Shown: positions 42,243 through 51,166, numbered from the stretch's first letter. The stretch: 64,000 nucleotides of DNA from Nocardioides oceani (GCF_030412965.1 NZ_JAUHJQ010000005.1:124001-188000), one strand, 5' to 3'. The notes: generated from the sequence alone by a model not told the origin. Program-made: numbers and translations.

Positions 42243-43549
42243 CCGGCGCTCGCGGGCGTCGAGGCGGGGGAGACGTCCGGCGGGGAGGTCGAGGCGGCGT
42301 CGAGCATCGTGACGAGCAGCTCGGTGAAGACCTCGGCGTCCCAGGTCGGCTCGTCGAGCTGGTAGGAGAAGAACAGCCCGTCGGAGAGCGCCATGGTCAG
42401 CAGCGCCAGCGTGTCGGCCGTCCCCGCGGGGGCGTCGGCGCCGAGCACCTGGGCGAACCACTGCTCCTGGACCAGGCGCGCCTGTCGCCGCACGCCGACG
42501 AAGCGGACGCGGGCGGCGGGCGGCTGGTCGCGCCGCAGCAGCAGGAGCATGTGGCCGATGCGGAGGAAGAGCGGCCGCTCGGCCAGGCTGCGCAGGCTGA
42601 CCGCGAAGTGGTCGCGCAGCTCGTCCTGCCAGCGGGTCCCGTCGGCCGGCGGCAGCCAGGCCGGCTGGGCGACGTACCACTCCTGGTAGGAGTGCTCGAT
42701 GGCCGAGGCGAGCAGGTCGTCCTTGTCCTTGAAGTGCCAGTAGAGCGAGCTCGGCGGCAGGCCGGCCTGCTCGCAGATGCGCGAGATGCTGGCGCCGTCG
42801 TAGCCGCTGGCCGCGGCGACGTCGGCGGCCGCGCGCAGCAGCTTCTCCCGGCCGGAGTCGGGCTCGGCGACGACGAGGCGGACGGGCGGCACGCGCCGGC
42901 CGGTACGTCGTGGGCGCGGCGTGTCCGCGACCAGGTGGCGAGCCGCGGCGGCGAGGCCGTGGGCGAGCGCCCGGACCATCGGCTCGAGGTCCTCCTGGAC
43001 GTCGGACTGGTGAGCCAGGAAGACGCCGTCGGTGCCGGAGACGGTGAGCAGGGCGAGGGTGCGTGCGTGGGCGCCAGTCGGGTCGTCCGCGCCGAGCTCG
43101 TGGCGCCACCACGTCTCGAGCCGCGCGATGGCCTGGCCGCGGACGTCGAGGAACCGCTCGCGCGGCGCGTTGCCCACGGCCGGGCCGGTCTCGAGCGCGA
43201 TCAGCAGGCCCATCCGCCAGAAGCCGGGCTCCTCGTCGAGGGCCCGGGTGGTGGCGAGCAGGTGGTCGAGGACGCCCTCCTCGAGCGGCCGCTCGTCGGC
43301 GTGGTGCAGCCAGCGGGGCTGCTCCTCGGCGTAGCGGCGGTACCCGTGGTCGAGCGCCTCGGCCAGCAGCTCGTCCTTGTTGCGGAAGTGCCAGTAGACC
43401 GAGCTCGCGGGCAGGCCGCTGGCCTTGGTCACCTTGGCCATCGTGGTGCCGACGTAGCCGCGCTCGCCCGCGATCTGGAGCGTCGCGTCGAGGATCGTGC
43501 GCCGGGAGGCGTCGCCCTGCGAGTGCTGACGGGTGGTCTTGCGTGCCAT
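42239..43549 (-). CDS. Tandem TetR-TetR fusion regulator
   Basis: A 436-residue protein holding two complete TetR modules. First HTH at about 16-62 (TTMAKVTKASGLPASSVYWHF), with ligand domain to about 207. Linker (about 208-232) rich in Pro/Arg. Second HTH at about 234-281 (ASISRICEQAGLPPSSLYWHF), with its own ligand domain to 436. TetR proteins are normally about 200 residues and dimerise; a one-chain double may act as a covalent dimer with two distinct half-sites. ATG at 43549. No frameshift or stop separates the halves. Coupled to the HbpS-like gene and 44 bases from a Bcr/CflA transporter gene on the same strand. Confidence 0.88.
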   Translation of the reverse strand: MARKTTRQHSQGDASRRTILDATLQIAGERGYVGTTMAKVTKASGLPASSVYWHFRNKDELLAEALDHGYRRYAEEQPRWLHHADERPLEEGVLDHLLATTRALDEEPGFWRMGLLIALETGPAVGNAPRERFLDVRGQAIARLETWWRHELGADDPTGAHARTLALLTVSGTDGVFLAHQSDVQEDLEPMVRALAHGLAAAARHLVADTPRPRRTGRRVPPVRLVVAEPDSGREKLLRAAADVAAASGYDGASISRICEQAGLPPSSLYWHFKDKDDLLASAIEHSYQEWYVAQPAWLPPADGTRWQDELRDHFAVSLRSLAERPLFLRIGHMLLLLRRDQPPAARVRFVGVRRQARLVQEQWFAQVLGADAPAGTADTLALLTMALSDGLFFSYQLDEPTWDAEVFTELLVTMLDAASTSPPDVSPASTPASAG

Positions 43550-43593
43550 GGCTCCGCTCCGGGTGGGGGCTGCCGCGCGGCGGCGGCGCCAGT

Positions 43594-44841
43594 CTAGTGA
43601 GCGCCGGCCGGCCGGGCGTCGGCGGCGAGGCGGGGCAGGATGACCAGGACCAGCGCCAGCAGCGCGCTGACGCCGGCGGTCGCCATGGTCGCGCCCATGA
43701 GCGTCCCCGACACCCCGCCGACCGACACGAGCGGCGGGACGGCCGCGCCGAGGAGGAACTGGCTCGCCCCCAGCAGGGCCGCGGCGGACCCCGCGTCGGC
43801 GGCGTGCGGCACCAGCGCCAGCGCGGTGCTGTTGCCCATCGACATGCCGAGCCCGGCGAGCACCAGCCACAACGGGACCGCCACGACCGCCAGCGGCGCC
43901 TCGAGGGCGAGGGCCACCGCGGACGCGACGGACGCGCCGGCGACGAGCAGCACCCCGGCGCGCAGCAGGGCGGCGGGGCCGACCTGCCCGACCAGCCGGG
44001 CGCTCACCTGGCTGCCGACGACCATGCCGGCGGCGTTCGCGCCGAAGACCCAGGCGTAGGCGACCGGGCCGAGGCTGTAGTCGCCGCGCAGCACGAACGA
44101 GCTCATCGAGATGTAGCCGAACAGCACGACCCCGAGCAGCGCGCTCATCACCATGAAGCCGCGGAACCGGGTGTCCGCCACGAGCCGGCGCAGCGCCCGC
44201 CGGCGCACCGGGGCCTGGCTGCGGACGTCCTCCGGCCGGGTCTCGTGCAGCACGAGCCAGCACGCCGCGGCCAGCAGCGCGCCGACGAGGCCGAGGAAGA
44301 CGAAGATGCCGCGCCAGTCGGTCACCGCGAGCAGCTGCCCGCCGAGCAGCGGGCCGAGCACGGGCGCCAGGCCCATGACCAGCATCAGCTCGGAGAAGAC
44401 CTTCGCGGCCCGCGCCCCGTCGTACACGTCGCGCACGATCGCGCGGGCGACCACCATCGCGGCGGCGCCGGCGAGCCCCTGGACCAGGCGCAGCGCCAGG
44501 AGGACCCAGACGTTCGTGGCGACCGCGCACAGCAGCGAGGTGACCGTCAGGACGACCACGCCCCAGCGCAGCGGACGCATCCTCCCGACCCGGTCGCTCC
44601 AGGGCCCCGCGACCAGCTGGCCCAGCGCCAGGCCCACCAGGCACACCGACATCGTCAGCTGCGCCATCGCCTCGGAGGTGCCCAGCGAGCGGGCGAGGTC
44701 GGGCAGCCCGGGCAGGTAGAGGTCGGTCACCAGCGGCGCCACCGCGGTGAGCGCGCCGAGGGTCACCAGCACGGTGCGGGACAGCTCGGCCGCAGGTGTC
44801 GTGGTGTCCCGGGAGGCGGAGTCGGTGGGAGAGACGGTCAC
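43594..44841 (-). CDS. Bcr/CflA-family MFS efflux transporter
   Basis: A 415-residue 12-helix transporter. LGALTAVAPLVTDLYLPGLPDLARSLG, GQLVAGPWSDRVGRMRPL (motif A) and VLGPLLGGQLLAVTDWRGIFVFLGLVG are characteristic of the Bcr/CflA drug-exporter group. The GTG at 44841 is used because the upstream open frame is low-complexity; a GAGAGACGGTCAC context precedes it. It lies directly upstream of the TetR-TetR gene on the same strand, so that regulator may control it. Substrate unknown. Confidence 0.88.
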   Translation of the reverse strand: MTVSPTDSASRDTTTPAAELSRTVLVTLGALTAVAPLVTDLYLPGLPDLARSLGTSEAMAQLTMSVCLVGLALGQLVAGPWSDRVGRMRPLRWGVVVLTVTSLLCAVATNVWVLLALRLVQGLAGAAAMVVARAIVRDVYDGARAAKVFSELMLVMGLAPVLGPLLGGQLLAVTDWRGIFVFLGLVGALLAAACWLVLHETRPEDVRSQAPVRRRALRRLVADTRFRGFMVMSALLGVVLFGYISMSSFVLRGDYSLGPVAYAWVFGANAAGMVVGSQVSARLVGQVGPAALLRAGVLLVAGASVASAVALALEAPLAVVAVPLWLVLAGLGMSMGNSTALALVPHAADAGSAAALLGASQFLLGAAVPPLVSVGGVSGTLMGATMATAGVSALLALVLVILPRLAADARPAGAH

Positions 44842-45040
44842 GGCCGCATCGTCCCGGCTCGCCCGGCGACGTACGACGGCGGTGTGCCTGTCCGCGGCAC
44901 GGGTCGGCGCGCGTGGCGGGCGGTCCGCAGAGCGGCACGCCGCGCTGTGTGACGCGTGCCACGACGATCCAAGGTCGGCAGGTCTCGGACGACCACCACC
45001 CACCGGCCCACGAGGCCGATGCACGGCAAAGGACTACCCC

Positions 45041-46219
45041 ATGTCACCTCATCGTCACACCGCACGGCGGGGCGCGGCGCTGCTCGCGTCCGCGGCGCTC
45101 GTGAGCATGCTCGGCGCCTGCGCCCAGGACAGCGTCAAGGCGGAGACCGGCGGCAGCGCGGAGGACAGCGCGAGCGGCATCGCGCAGGCGAAGGAGGCCG
45201 TCGAGGCCCTGCGCGCGGCGGTCACGGAGTATCCCGAGGAGCCGGCGCTGTCCTCGACCCCGGACCTCGCGGGCAAGAAGGTCACCGTCATCCCGCTCGG
45301 CGACAACATCCCGGTCATCCACGGGGTCGCGGTCGGCATCCAGGACGCGATGGAGGCCGTCGGCGCGACCGCCACGATCTGCGACGGCAAGTTCACCCCG
45401 ACCGCCGTGGCCGACTGCCTCAAGCAGGCCGGCGACCAGGGCGCGGACGCGGTCGTCTCGCTGTTCATCGACTACGCGATGGCCGGGACCGCGTTCGACG
45501 CGCTGGCCGACCGGGGCGTCCCGGTCCTCATCGGCGGCGTCGAGCCGACCGGCGGCCGCGAGTCCGACGAGACGCTCGCCTTCTACGACAACACCGGTCG
45601 CGTCGGGAAGCTGTACGACGCGATGTCGATGTCCGCGCTCGCCCAGGGCGGCGAGGACACCAACGTCCTCTGGCTGCGCCTGATGGACTCCACCACGACC
45701 CGCGAGGCCAGCGAGCAGGGCGTGGCGACGTTCGAGGAGCTGTGCCCGACCTGCGGCATCGCGACCGCAGACTTCACCACGGCCAACCTCGACAAGCTCC
45801 CCTCCGCGGTGAGCGCCGCGATGGTCGCCAACCCCGACACCAACACGCTGATCGTGCCGGTCGACAGCTTCGTGCCGCCGGCGATGCAGGGCCTGCAGAG
45901 CTCCGGCAAGGCCGACCAGGTGCGGGTCTTCTCCTCCAGCTCCGACCTCGCCGGCCTGCAGCGGGTCCGCGACGGCCAGCAGGCCTCCGACCTCGGCACC
46001 CCGGTGATCTACGAGGGCTGGAAGTACGCCAACGGCCTGATGCAGCTGCTCGCCGGCGACGAGGTCCGGCCCGCCGACGCGATGGTCACCCGCGACTTCG
46101 TCGCCGACAACGTCGGGGACCTCGAGCTCACCGACGACGCCTACTTCACTCCCGACTGGTTCGGCGACGACCGGTTCAAGGACGCCTTCCTCGAGGCCTG
46201 GGGCGTGGAGCAACGATGA
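45041..46219 (+). CDS. ABC importer substrate-binding lipoprotein (CUT2/ribose type)
   Basis: A 392-residue lipoprotein. Signal sequence with lipobox LGAC, Cys27. The mature part is a periplasmic-binding type 1 fold: KKVTVIPLGDNIPVIHGVAVGIQDAMEAVGATATICDGKFTPTAVADCLKQAGDQGADAVVSL, and later NTLIVPVDSFVPPAMQGL. It delivers ligand to the ATPase and permease encoded next (ATGA overlap at 46216). This class binds sugars, autoinducer-2 or small aromatics/lactones. Its position between two aromatic-catabolic blocks suggests the pathway substrate, which is inference. Confidence 0.87.
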   Translation: MSPHRHTARRGAALLASAALVSMLGACAQDSVKAETGGSAEDSASGIAQAKEAVEALRAAVTEYPEEPALSSTPDLAGKKVTVIPLGDNIPVIHGVAVGIQDAMEAVGATATICDGKFTPTAVADCLKQAGDQGADAVVSLFIDYAMAGTAFDALADRGVPVLIGGVEPTGGRESDETLAFYDNTGRVGKLYDAMSMSALAQGGEDTNVLWLRLMDSTTTREASEQGVATFEELCPTCGIATADFTTANLDKLPSAVSAAMVANPDTNTLIVPVDSFVPPAMQGLQSSGKADQVRVFSSSSDLAGLQRVRDGQQASDLGTPVIYEGWKYANGLMQLLAGDEVRPADAMVTRDFVADNVGDLELTDDAYFTPDWFGDDRFKDAFLEAWGVEQR

Positions 46220-47754
46220 CCGACCTCCCTCGGCTGGAAGCCCGCGGCGCCAGCAAGACCTTCGGCCCCAGCACGGTGCTGCAGGACGCCCACCTCGTCG
46301 TCCGGCCCGGGGAGATCCACTCGCTGGTGGGTCAGAACGGGTCCGGGAAGTCGACGCTGGTCAAGATCCTCACCGGCTACCACTCGCCCGATCCCGGGAT
46401 GACCCTCGAGGTGGACGGGCAGCCGTTGGCGCTGCCCGTCCGCTGGCAGGCCGCGCAGGCGGCCGGGCTGTCGGTGGTCCACCAGGACATGGGCCTGCTC
46501 GACCACCTCACGGTCAGCGAGAACGTCGGCATCGGCGGCTTCGTCCGGTCCCGGCTCACCGGGCGGATCGACTGGCGCCGGCAGGACGAGGTCGCGGCCG
46601 AGATCCTCGCCCGCCTCGAGATCCCGGTCCACCCGCGCACGCTCGTCGGCGACCTGGCCCCGGCCCACCGGGCGGGCGTCGCGATCGCCCGCGCGCTGCG
46701 CGGCACGGTGCCGGGGGAGGGCGTGATGATCCTCGACGAGGCGACCCGCGCCCTGCCCCGCGAGGACCTGGCCCGCATGCACGACCTCCTCGGCCGCGTC
46801 GTCGGCTCGGGCACGGCGGTGCTGATGGTCAGCCACAACCTCGAGGAGGTGCTGACCCTCAGCCACCGGGTGACGGTGCTGCGCGACGGCCGGGTCGCCG
46901 GCGCCGGGCTGCCCACCGCCGAGCTGGGGGAGGCCGACCTCGCCCGGCTGACGCTCGGCAAGACCGTCGACGCGGTCACGCGTACGCCGTCGGTGCACCC
47001 GCCGACCGACGAGCCGGCCGCCGTGGTCAGCGACCTCGCGGTCGACGGCCGGCCGTTCTCGGTCACGGTCCGCCGCGGCGAGGTCGTCGGCCTGACCGGC
47101 CTGCCGGGCACGGGCTTCGAGAAGGTGCCGTACCTCCTGGCGGGCGCCACGCCCGCCGCCTCCGGCACCGTCGTGACCCCGACCAGCCGGGTGGACCTGA
47201 CCCGCGCAGGCGTCGCGGAGACGCTGCGTGCCGGCATCGCGCTGGTGCCCGAGCGGCGGGTGCGCGACGGGCTCGCGGTCGACCTCAGCGTGCGCGACAA
47301 CCTGGCGCTGCCGAGCCTGCGGCGCCGGGGGAGTGCGTGGCTGGTGCGCCGCGGCTGGCAGGACGAGCTGACCGCCGAGTCCGTGCGCCGGCTCGGGATC
47401 AAGGCCCGCTCCGGCGACGACCTGGTCAAGGAGCTCAGCGGCGGCAACCAGCAGAAGGTCCTGTTCGCCAAGTGGCTCTCGACCGACCCGGACCTGCTCG
47501 TGCTCCACGAGCCGACCCAGGCCGTCGACGTCGGTGCCCGCGCGGACCTGCTGCGCGCGATCGGTGACGCGGCCGCCGCCGGCCGCGGCGTGCTGCTCGT
47601 GAGCACCGAGCCCACCGACCTCGTCGAGATCTGCGACCGGGTCCTCGTGCTCCACCCGGGCCTCGAGCCGCGGGAGATGCACACCGACGACCCCGACGCC
47701 CTGCTCGAGGCCGTCTATTCCGTCCCCACGACCACCGGAGCCACGCATGCCTGA
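46216..47754 (+). CDS. ABC importer ATPase, double-domain RbsA-like
   Basis: A 512-residue ATPase with two fused nucleotide-binding domains. Domain 1 has an intact Walker A (GQNGSGKST, from 40) and Walker B (MILDEATRAL), but its signature reads VGDLAPAHRAGVAIARAL instead of LSxGQ. Domain 2 has a degenerate Walker A (GLPGTGFEK), intact signature ELSGGNQQKV, and VLHEPTQAVD with His for the Walker B Asp. Thus only one composite ATP site should be active. The ATGA overlap and 8-base overlap tie it to binding protein and permease genes. Confidence 0.9.
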   Translation: MTDLPRLEARGASKTFGPSTVLQDAHLVVRPGEIHSLVGQNGSGKSTLVKILTGYHSPDPGMTLEVDGQPLALPVRWQAAQAAGLSVVHQDMGLLDHLTVSENVGIGGFVRSRLTGRIDWRRQDEVAAEILARLEIPVHPRTLVGDLAPAHRAGVAIARALRGTVPGEGVMILDEATRALPREDLARMHDLLGRVVGSGTAVLMVSHNLEEVLTLSHRVTVLRDGRVAGAGLPTAELGEADLARLTLGKTVDAVTRTPSVHPPTDEPAAVVSDLAVDGRPFSVTVRRGEVVGLTGLPGTGFEKVPYLLAGATPAASGTVVTPTSRVDLTRAGVAETLRAGIALVPERRVRDGLAVDLSVRDNLALPSLRRRGSAWLVRRGWQDELTAESVRRLGIKARSGDDLVKELSGGNQQKVLFAKWLSTDPDLLVLHEPTQAVDVGARADLLRAIGDAAAAGRGVLLVSTEPTDLVEICDRVLVLHPGLEPREMHTDDPDALLEAVYSVPTTTGATHA

Positions 47755-48820
47755 GACCACCGTCGACCACCTCGTCAGCGACGACGAGACCGCGCAGCGG
47801 ATCCTCGCCGACGACGGCTCGGTCGCCCCCGCGCCCGTCCAGGGGGAGTCACCGCGACCCGGCGGCGCCGGCGGCCTGTTGCGCACGCTCGCCTCGAAGT
47901 ACGCCCTCATCGGCGTCTGGGCGCTGATGGCGCTCTACTTCTACTCCCAGGTGCCGGACACCTTCGGCACGAGCGGCACCTTCTCCTCCATCTTCGGCTC
48001 CCAGCAGGTGCTGGTGTTCCTGGCGATGTCGGCGCTCGTGACGCTCGTGGTCGGCGAGTTCGACCTGTCGGTCGCGGCGATGATGGGCATCACGGCCACC
48101 GTCATCCCCGTCCTCGCCGGCGTGCACGGGATGGACATCGTGCTGGCCTGCCTCCTCGGCGTCGGCGCCGCCGTCCTCGCGGGTGCGGTCAACGCGTTCT
48201 TCGTGGTGGTGCTCGACGTCTCCTCGTTCGTGGTCACGCTCGGCATGGCGACCCTGCTCACCGGTGTCGCCCAGCTCGTCTCGGGCTCGACGATCGTCTC
48301 GGTCAGCAGCCCCGGCCTGGCGAAGATCGCGATCGGCGACGTGCTCGGCATGCCCGTGTCGTTCTGGTACGGCATCGCGCTGGCCCTCGTCATCGCCTAC
48401 GTCCTCGCGTGGACCCCGCTGGGGCGCGCGATGGTCTTCGTCGGCGCCAACGCCGAGGTCGCCCGCCTGGCCGGCATCCGCGTCCACCGCGTCCGGTTCG
48501 GCGCCTACGTGACCGCTGGCCTGCTCGCCGGCCTCGCCGGCCTGGTCCTGGTCGCGACCGTCGGCGGGTTCGACTCCTCGACGTCCAACAGCTACCTGCT
48601 GCCGGCGCTGGCCGCTGTCTTCCTCGGCACCGCCGTCGTCCAGCCGGGCGCGTTCAACCCGATCGGCACCATGGTGGCGATCTACTTCCTGACCACCGGC
48701 ATCTTCGGCCTCCAGCTGCTCGGGTACGCCGGCTGGATCCAGAACGTCTTCTACGGCGCCGGCCTCGTCGTCGCCGTCGCCCTCGCGAAGGTCGTCCGCG
48801 ACCGCTCGCGCGCCAGCTGA
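47747..48820 (+). CDS. ABC importer permease (RbsC-like)
   Basis: A 357-residue membrane protein with eight to ten helices after a cytoplasmic N-terminus of about 50 residues. QQVLVFLAMSALVTLVVGEFDLSVAAMMGITATVIPVLAG and FNPIGTMVAIYFLTTGIFGLQLLG are family motifs of the BPD_transp_2 group. The start overlaps the ATPase gene by 8 bases. Last gene of the importer operon; a strong hairpin follows. Confidence 0.9.
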   Translation: MPETTVDHLVSDDETAQRILADDGSVAPAPVQGESPRPGGAGGLLRTLASKYALIGVWALMALYFYSQVPDTFGTSGTFSSIFGSQQVLVFLAMSALVTLVVGEFDLSVAAMMGITATVIPVLAGVHGMDIVLACLLGVGAAVLAGAVNAFFVVVLDVSSFVVTLGMATLLTGVAQLVSGSTIVSVSSPGLAKIAIGDVLGMPVSFWYGIALALVIAYVLAWTPLGRAMVFVGANAEVARLAGIRVHRVRFGAYVTAGLLAGLAGLVLVATVGGFDSSTSNSYLLPALAAVFLGTAVVQPGAFNPIGTMVAIYFLTTGIFGLQLLGYAGWIQNVFYGAGLVVAVALAKVVRDRSRAS

Positions 48821-48852
48821 CGGCCGGTCCGACGAGCCGGCCCCCGCCTCCG

Positions 48853-48883
48853 CCGCCGCGTGCCGGTCCCCGGCACGCGGCGG
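48853..48883 (+). terminator. Terminator after the ABC importer operon
   Basis: CCGCCGCGTGCCGG (48853-48866) pairs perfectly with CCGGCACGCGGCGG (48870-48883) over a 3-base loop, 33 bases after the permease stop. It separates the importer from the monooxygenase-dioxygenase operon. Confidence 0.8.
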
Positions 48884-48916
48884 TGGTGGCTCAAGTCACA
48901 CCTTCCTACCGTTCCC

Positions 48917-48930
48917 GTAGTGATCGCTAC
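48917..48930. promoter_or_regulatory. IclR operator candidate before monooxygenase 2
   Basis: GTAGTGATCGCTAC differs by one base from the perfect palindrome GTAGTGATCACTAC at 41658 and lies 65 bases before the monooxygenase start. This links IclR regulator 1 with the operon at 48995-51119. Confidence 0.6.
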
Positions 48931-48994
48931 AGCGAAGGCGAGCGGTCGCCCCCGAACCCCGCGGCCCCGGCCGCGCAGCAGAGATGAGGAACCC

Positions 48995-50164
48995 ATGCAC
49001 GAGGTGGTGGAGAGAGTCCACAAGGCCGCCGACGTCCTCCGCGAGGAGGCCGTGCCGAGCGACCGGCTGGGCCGGCTGACCGACCGCACCGTCGAGGCGA
49101 TGAAGGAGTCGGGCCTGGTCCGGCTGCTCCAGCCCGTCGAGCACGGCGGTCACGAGGCCACGCTGGCCGACTTCCTCGAGGCGGCCATGTCGGTCGGCGC
49201 GGCGTCGCCGTCGGCCGGCTGGGTCGCGGGCGTCGTGGGCGTCCACCCGTGGGAGATCGCGATGATGGACCCGCGCGTCCAGGACGAGATCTGGGGCGAG
49301 GACCAGGACACGTGGACCGCGTCGCCGTACGCCCCGATCGGGCGCGCCACCCGCGTCGACGGCGGCTTCCTGTTCACCGGCCGCTGGCCGTACTCCACCG
49401 GCACCGACCACGCCGGCTGGGTGATCCTCGGCGGCATCGTCGTCGGCGAGGACGGCCAGCCGGGCATGCCGCCGGACGTGCGCCACTTCGTGATCCCGCG
49501 CGCGGACTACGAGATCATCGAGGACTCCTGGAACGTCATGGGCCTGCTCGGCACCGGCTCCAAGGACGTCGCGATGACCGACGTGTTCATCCCCGAGCAC
49601 CGTGTCGTGGAGGCCGGCACGATGTCGGCCGGCGGCTACGAGCACCGGCAGGAGGGCAAGCCGCTCTACCGCCTGAAGTTCCCCGTGGTGTTCTCCGCCG
49701 CGGTCGCGGCCGCCACCCAGGGCATCGCCCAGGGCGCGCTCGGGGCGTACCGCGACTACCTCGCCGGCCGTGTCTCCGCCGACGGCATCGTCGGCAGGAC
49801 CGACCCGACCCAGCTCACGACGTACGCCGAGGCGGCCGCCGACATCGCCGCCAGCCGCTGCCACCTGCTGACCTCCGCGGTCGAGCTCCAGGAGCACGTC
49901 ACCAAGGGCGGCGAGATCAGCCGCGCCCAGCGGCTGACCTTCCGCCGCGACCAGGTCCGAGCCTCGCGGCGGGCAGCCGACGCGATCGACCGGCTGTTCA
50001 AGATCAGCGGCGCGAGCGGCATCCGCACCGACTTCCCGAACGAGCGCTACTGGCGCGACCTGCAGGTGGGGCTCAGCCACATCTGCAACGTCGCGGAGAA
50101 CGTCTACACCGGCTGGTCGACCGACGACCTCGGCGGCGAGGCCAGCCCGGCCCTGTTCGTCTGA
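48995..50164 (+). CDS. HsaA-type flavin-dependent monooxygenase, copy 2
   Basis: A 389-residue paralog of the monooxygenase at 38145, with the same landmarks: LVRLLQPVEHGGHEATLADFLE, SPSAGWVAGVVGVHPWE, GRWPYSTGTDHAGWVILGG, NVMGLLGTGSKDVAMTDVFIP and NERYWRDLQVGLSHICNVAENVY. It hydroxylates a phenol using reduced flavin from a reductase. ATG at 48995 follows GATGAGGA. The extradiol dioxygenase gene starts 50 bases after its stop, so hydroxylation to a catechol and ring cleavage are encoded together. Candidate IclR operator 65 bases upstream. Confidence 0.9.
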   Translation: MHEVVERVHKAADVLREEAVPSDRLGRLTDRTVEAMKESGLVRLLQPVEHGGHEATLADFLEAAMSVGAASPSAGWVAGVVGVHPWEIAMMDPRVQDEIWGEDQDTWTASPYAPIGRATRVDGGFLFTGRWPYSTGTDHAGWVILGGIVVGEDGQPGMPPDVRHFVIPRADYEIIEDSWNVMGLLGTGSKDVAMTDVFIPEHRVVEAGTMSAGGYEHRQEGKPLYRLKFPVVFSAAVAAATQGIAQGALGAYRDYLAGRVSADGIVGRTDPTQLTTYAEAAADIAASRCHLLTSAVELQEHVTKGGEISRAQRLTFRRDQVRASRRAADAIDRLFKISGASGIRTDFPNERYWRDLQVGLSHICNVAENVYTGWSTDDLGGEASPALFV

Positions 50165-50213
50165 CCCCAGCGTCCACCTGGCTGCACCCACTCAACACAT
50201 CAGGAGAACCAGC

Positions 50214-51119
50214 ATGATCACTTCGCTCGCCTACCTCGGGGTGAACTCTCCCCGGTCGGAGGACTGGCGCAGGTTCGGGGAGGGCTTCCTCGGCGCCGAG
50301 CTCGCCGCGGACGGCCCCGACGGCTCGGTGCGGCTGCGCGTCGACGACGCCGCCTGGCGGATCCAGGTCCACCCCGCCGAGCAGGACTCGGTGGCCTACT
50401 TCGGCTGGGCGGTGGACCACGAGGAGGACCTCGACGTCGTCCTCGAGCGGCTCGCCGCCGCCGGCGTGGCCGCCGAGCGCGGCTCAGCGGAGCTGGCCGA
50501 GGCCCGCTCGGTCAACCAGCTCGTCACCTTCACCGACCCGTGGGGGTTCCCGCACGAGGTCAGCTGGGGCCAGCACTTCTACCCCGCGACGTTCCGCCCC
50601 GGCCGCGCCATCTCCGGCTTCGTGACCGGCACCCAGGGCCTGGGCCACGTGCTGCTGATGATGCCCGACATCGAGGCGGGCCACCGGTTCTTCCACGACG
50701 TCCTGGGCTTCAAGCTGTCGGACAAGATCATCGTCCCGGGCTCGCTGAACGCGCGGTTCTACCACGTCAACGAGCGCCACCACACGCTCGCGCTGGGCCA
50801 GTGCCCTCCCGGCGTCGCGGTCTTCAACCACCTGATGCTGCAGATGGGCTCGATCGACGACGTGGGCTCGGCCTACGACATGCTCGAGGAGTACGACGTC
50901 CCGATCACGCTCAGCCTGGGTCGCCACACCAACGACAAGACGTTCAGCTTCTACTGCGCCACCCCGTCGCTGTTCAACGTCGAGGTCGGCTTCGACGGCA
51001 TCGAGGTCGACGAGGAGTGGGTGCCCTACACCTACGGCGCCGCCGCCATCTGGGGCCACAAGCTCGACCCCGAGGCGAAGAACCGTCCGCCGGGCATCGT
51101 GCACCCCCTGGCCGACTGA
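50214..51119 (+). CDS. Extradiol ring-cleavage dioxygenase (BphC/HsaC type)
   Basis: A 301-residue two-domain vicinal-oxygen-chelate dioxygenase. Iron ligands by pattern: His145 (GLGHVLLMMPD), His206 (FNHLMLQMGSIDDVG) and Glu257 (NVEVGFDG), the order and spacing of BphC. Active-site histidine pair near 189-190 (ERHHTLALG). The N-terminal domain (1-130) lacks metal ligands, as in all two-domain members. It should open a catechol made by the monooxygenase encoded before it. ATG at 50214 with CAGGAGAACC. Catechol identity (biphenyl-, steroid- or alkyl-type) is not determined. Confidence 0.9.
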   Translation: MITSLAYLGVNSPRSEDWRRFGEGFLGAELAADGPDGSVRLRVDDAAWRIQVHPAEQDSVAYFGWAVDHEEDLDVVLERLAAAGVAAERGSAELAEARSVNQLVTFTDPWGFPHEVSWGQHFYPATFRPGRAISGFVTGTQGLGHVLLMMPDIEAGHRFFHDVLGFKLSDKIIVPGSLNARFYHVNERHHTLALGQCPPGVAVFNHLMLQMGSIDDVGSAYDMLEEYDVPITLSLGRHTNDKTFSFYCATPSLFNVEVGFDGIEVDEEWVPYTYGAAAIWGHKLDPEAKNRPPGIVHPLAD

Positions 51120-51130
51120 TCCTCGGCTCC

Positions 51131-51166
51131 GCTGCTCGACCGGCAGGCATCGGCCGGTCGGGCAGC
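51131..51166. terminator. Bidirectional hairpin after the dioxygenase gene
   Basis: GCTGCTCGACCGG (51131-51143) pairs with CCGGTCGGGCAGC (51154-51166) with one mismatch and a 10-base loop, between the dioxygenase and the convergent NUDIX gene. Confidence 0.6.
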
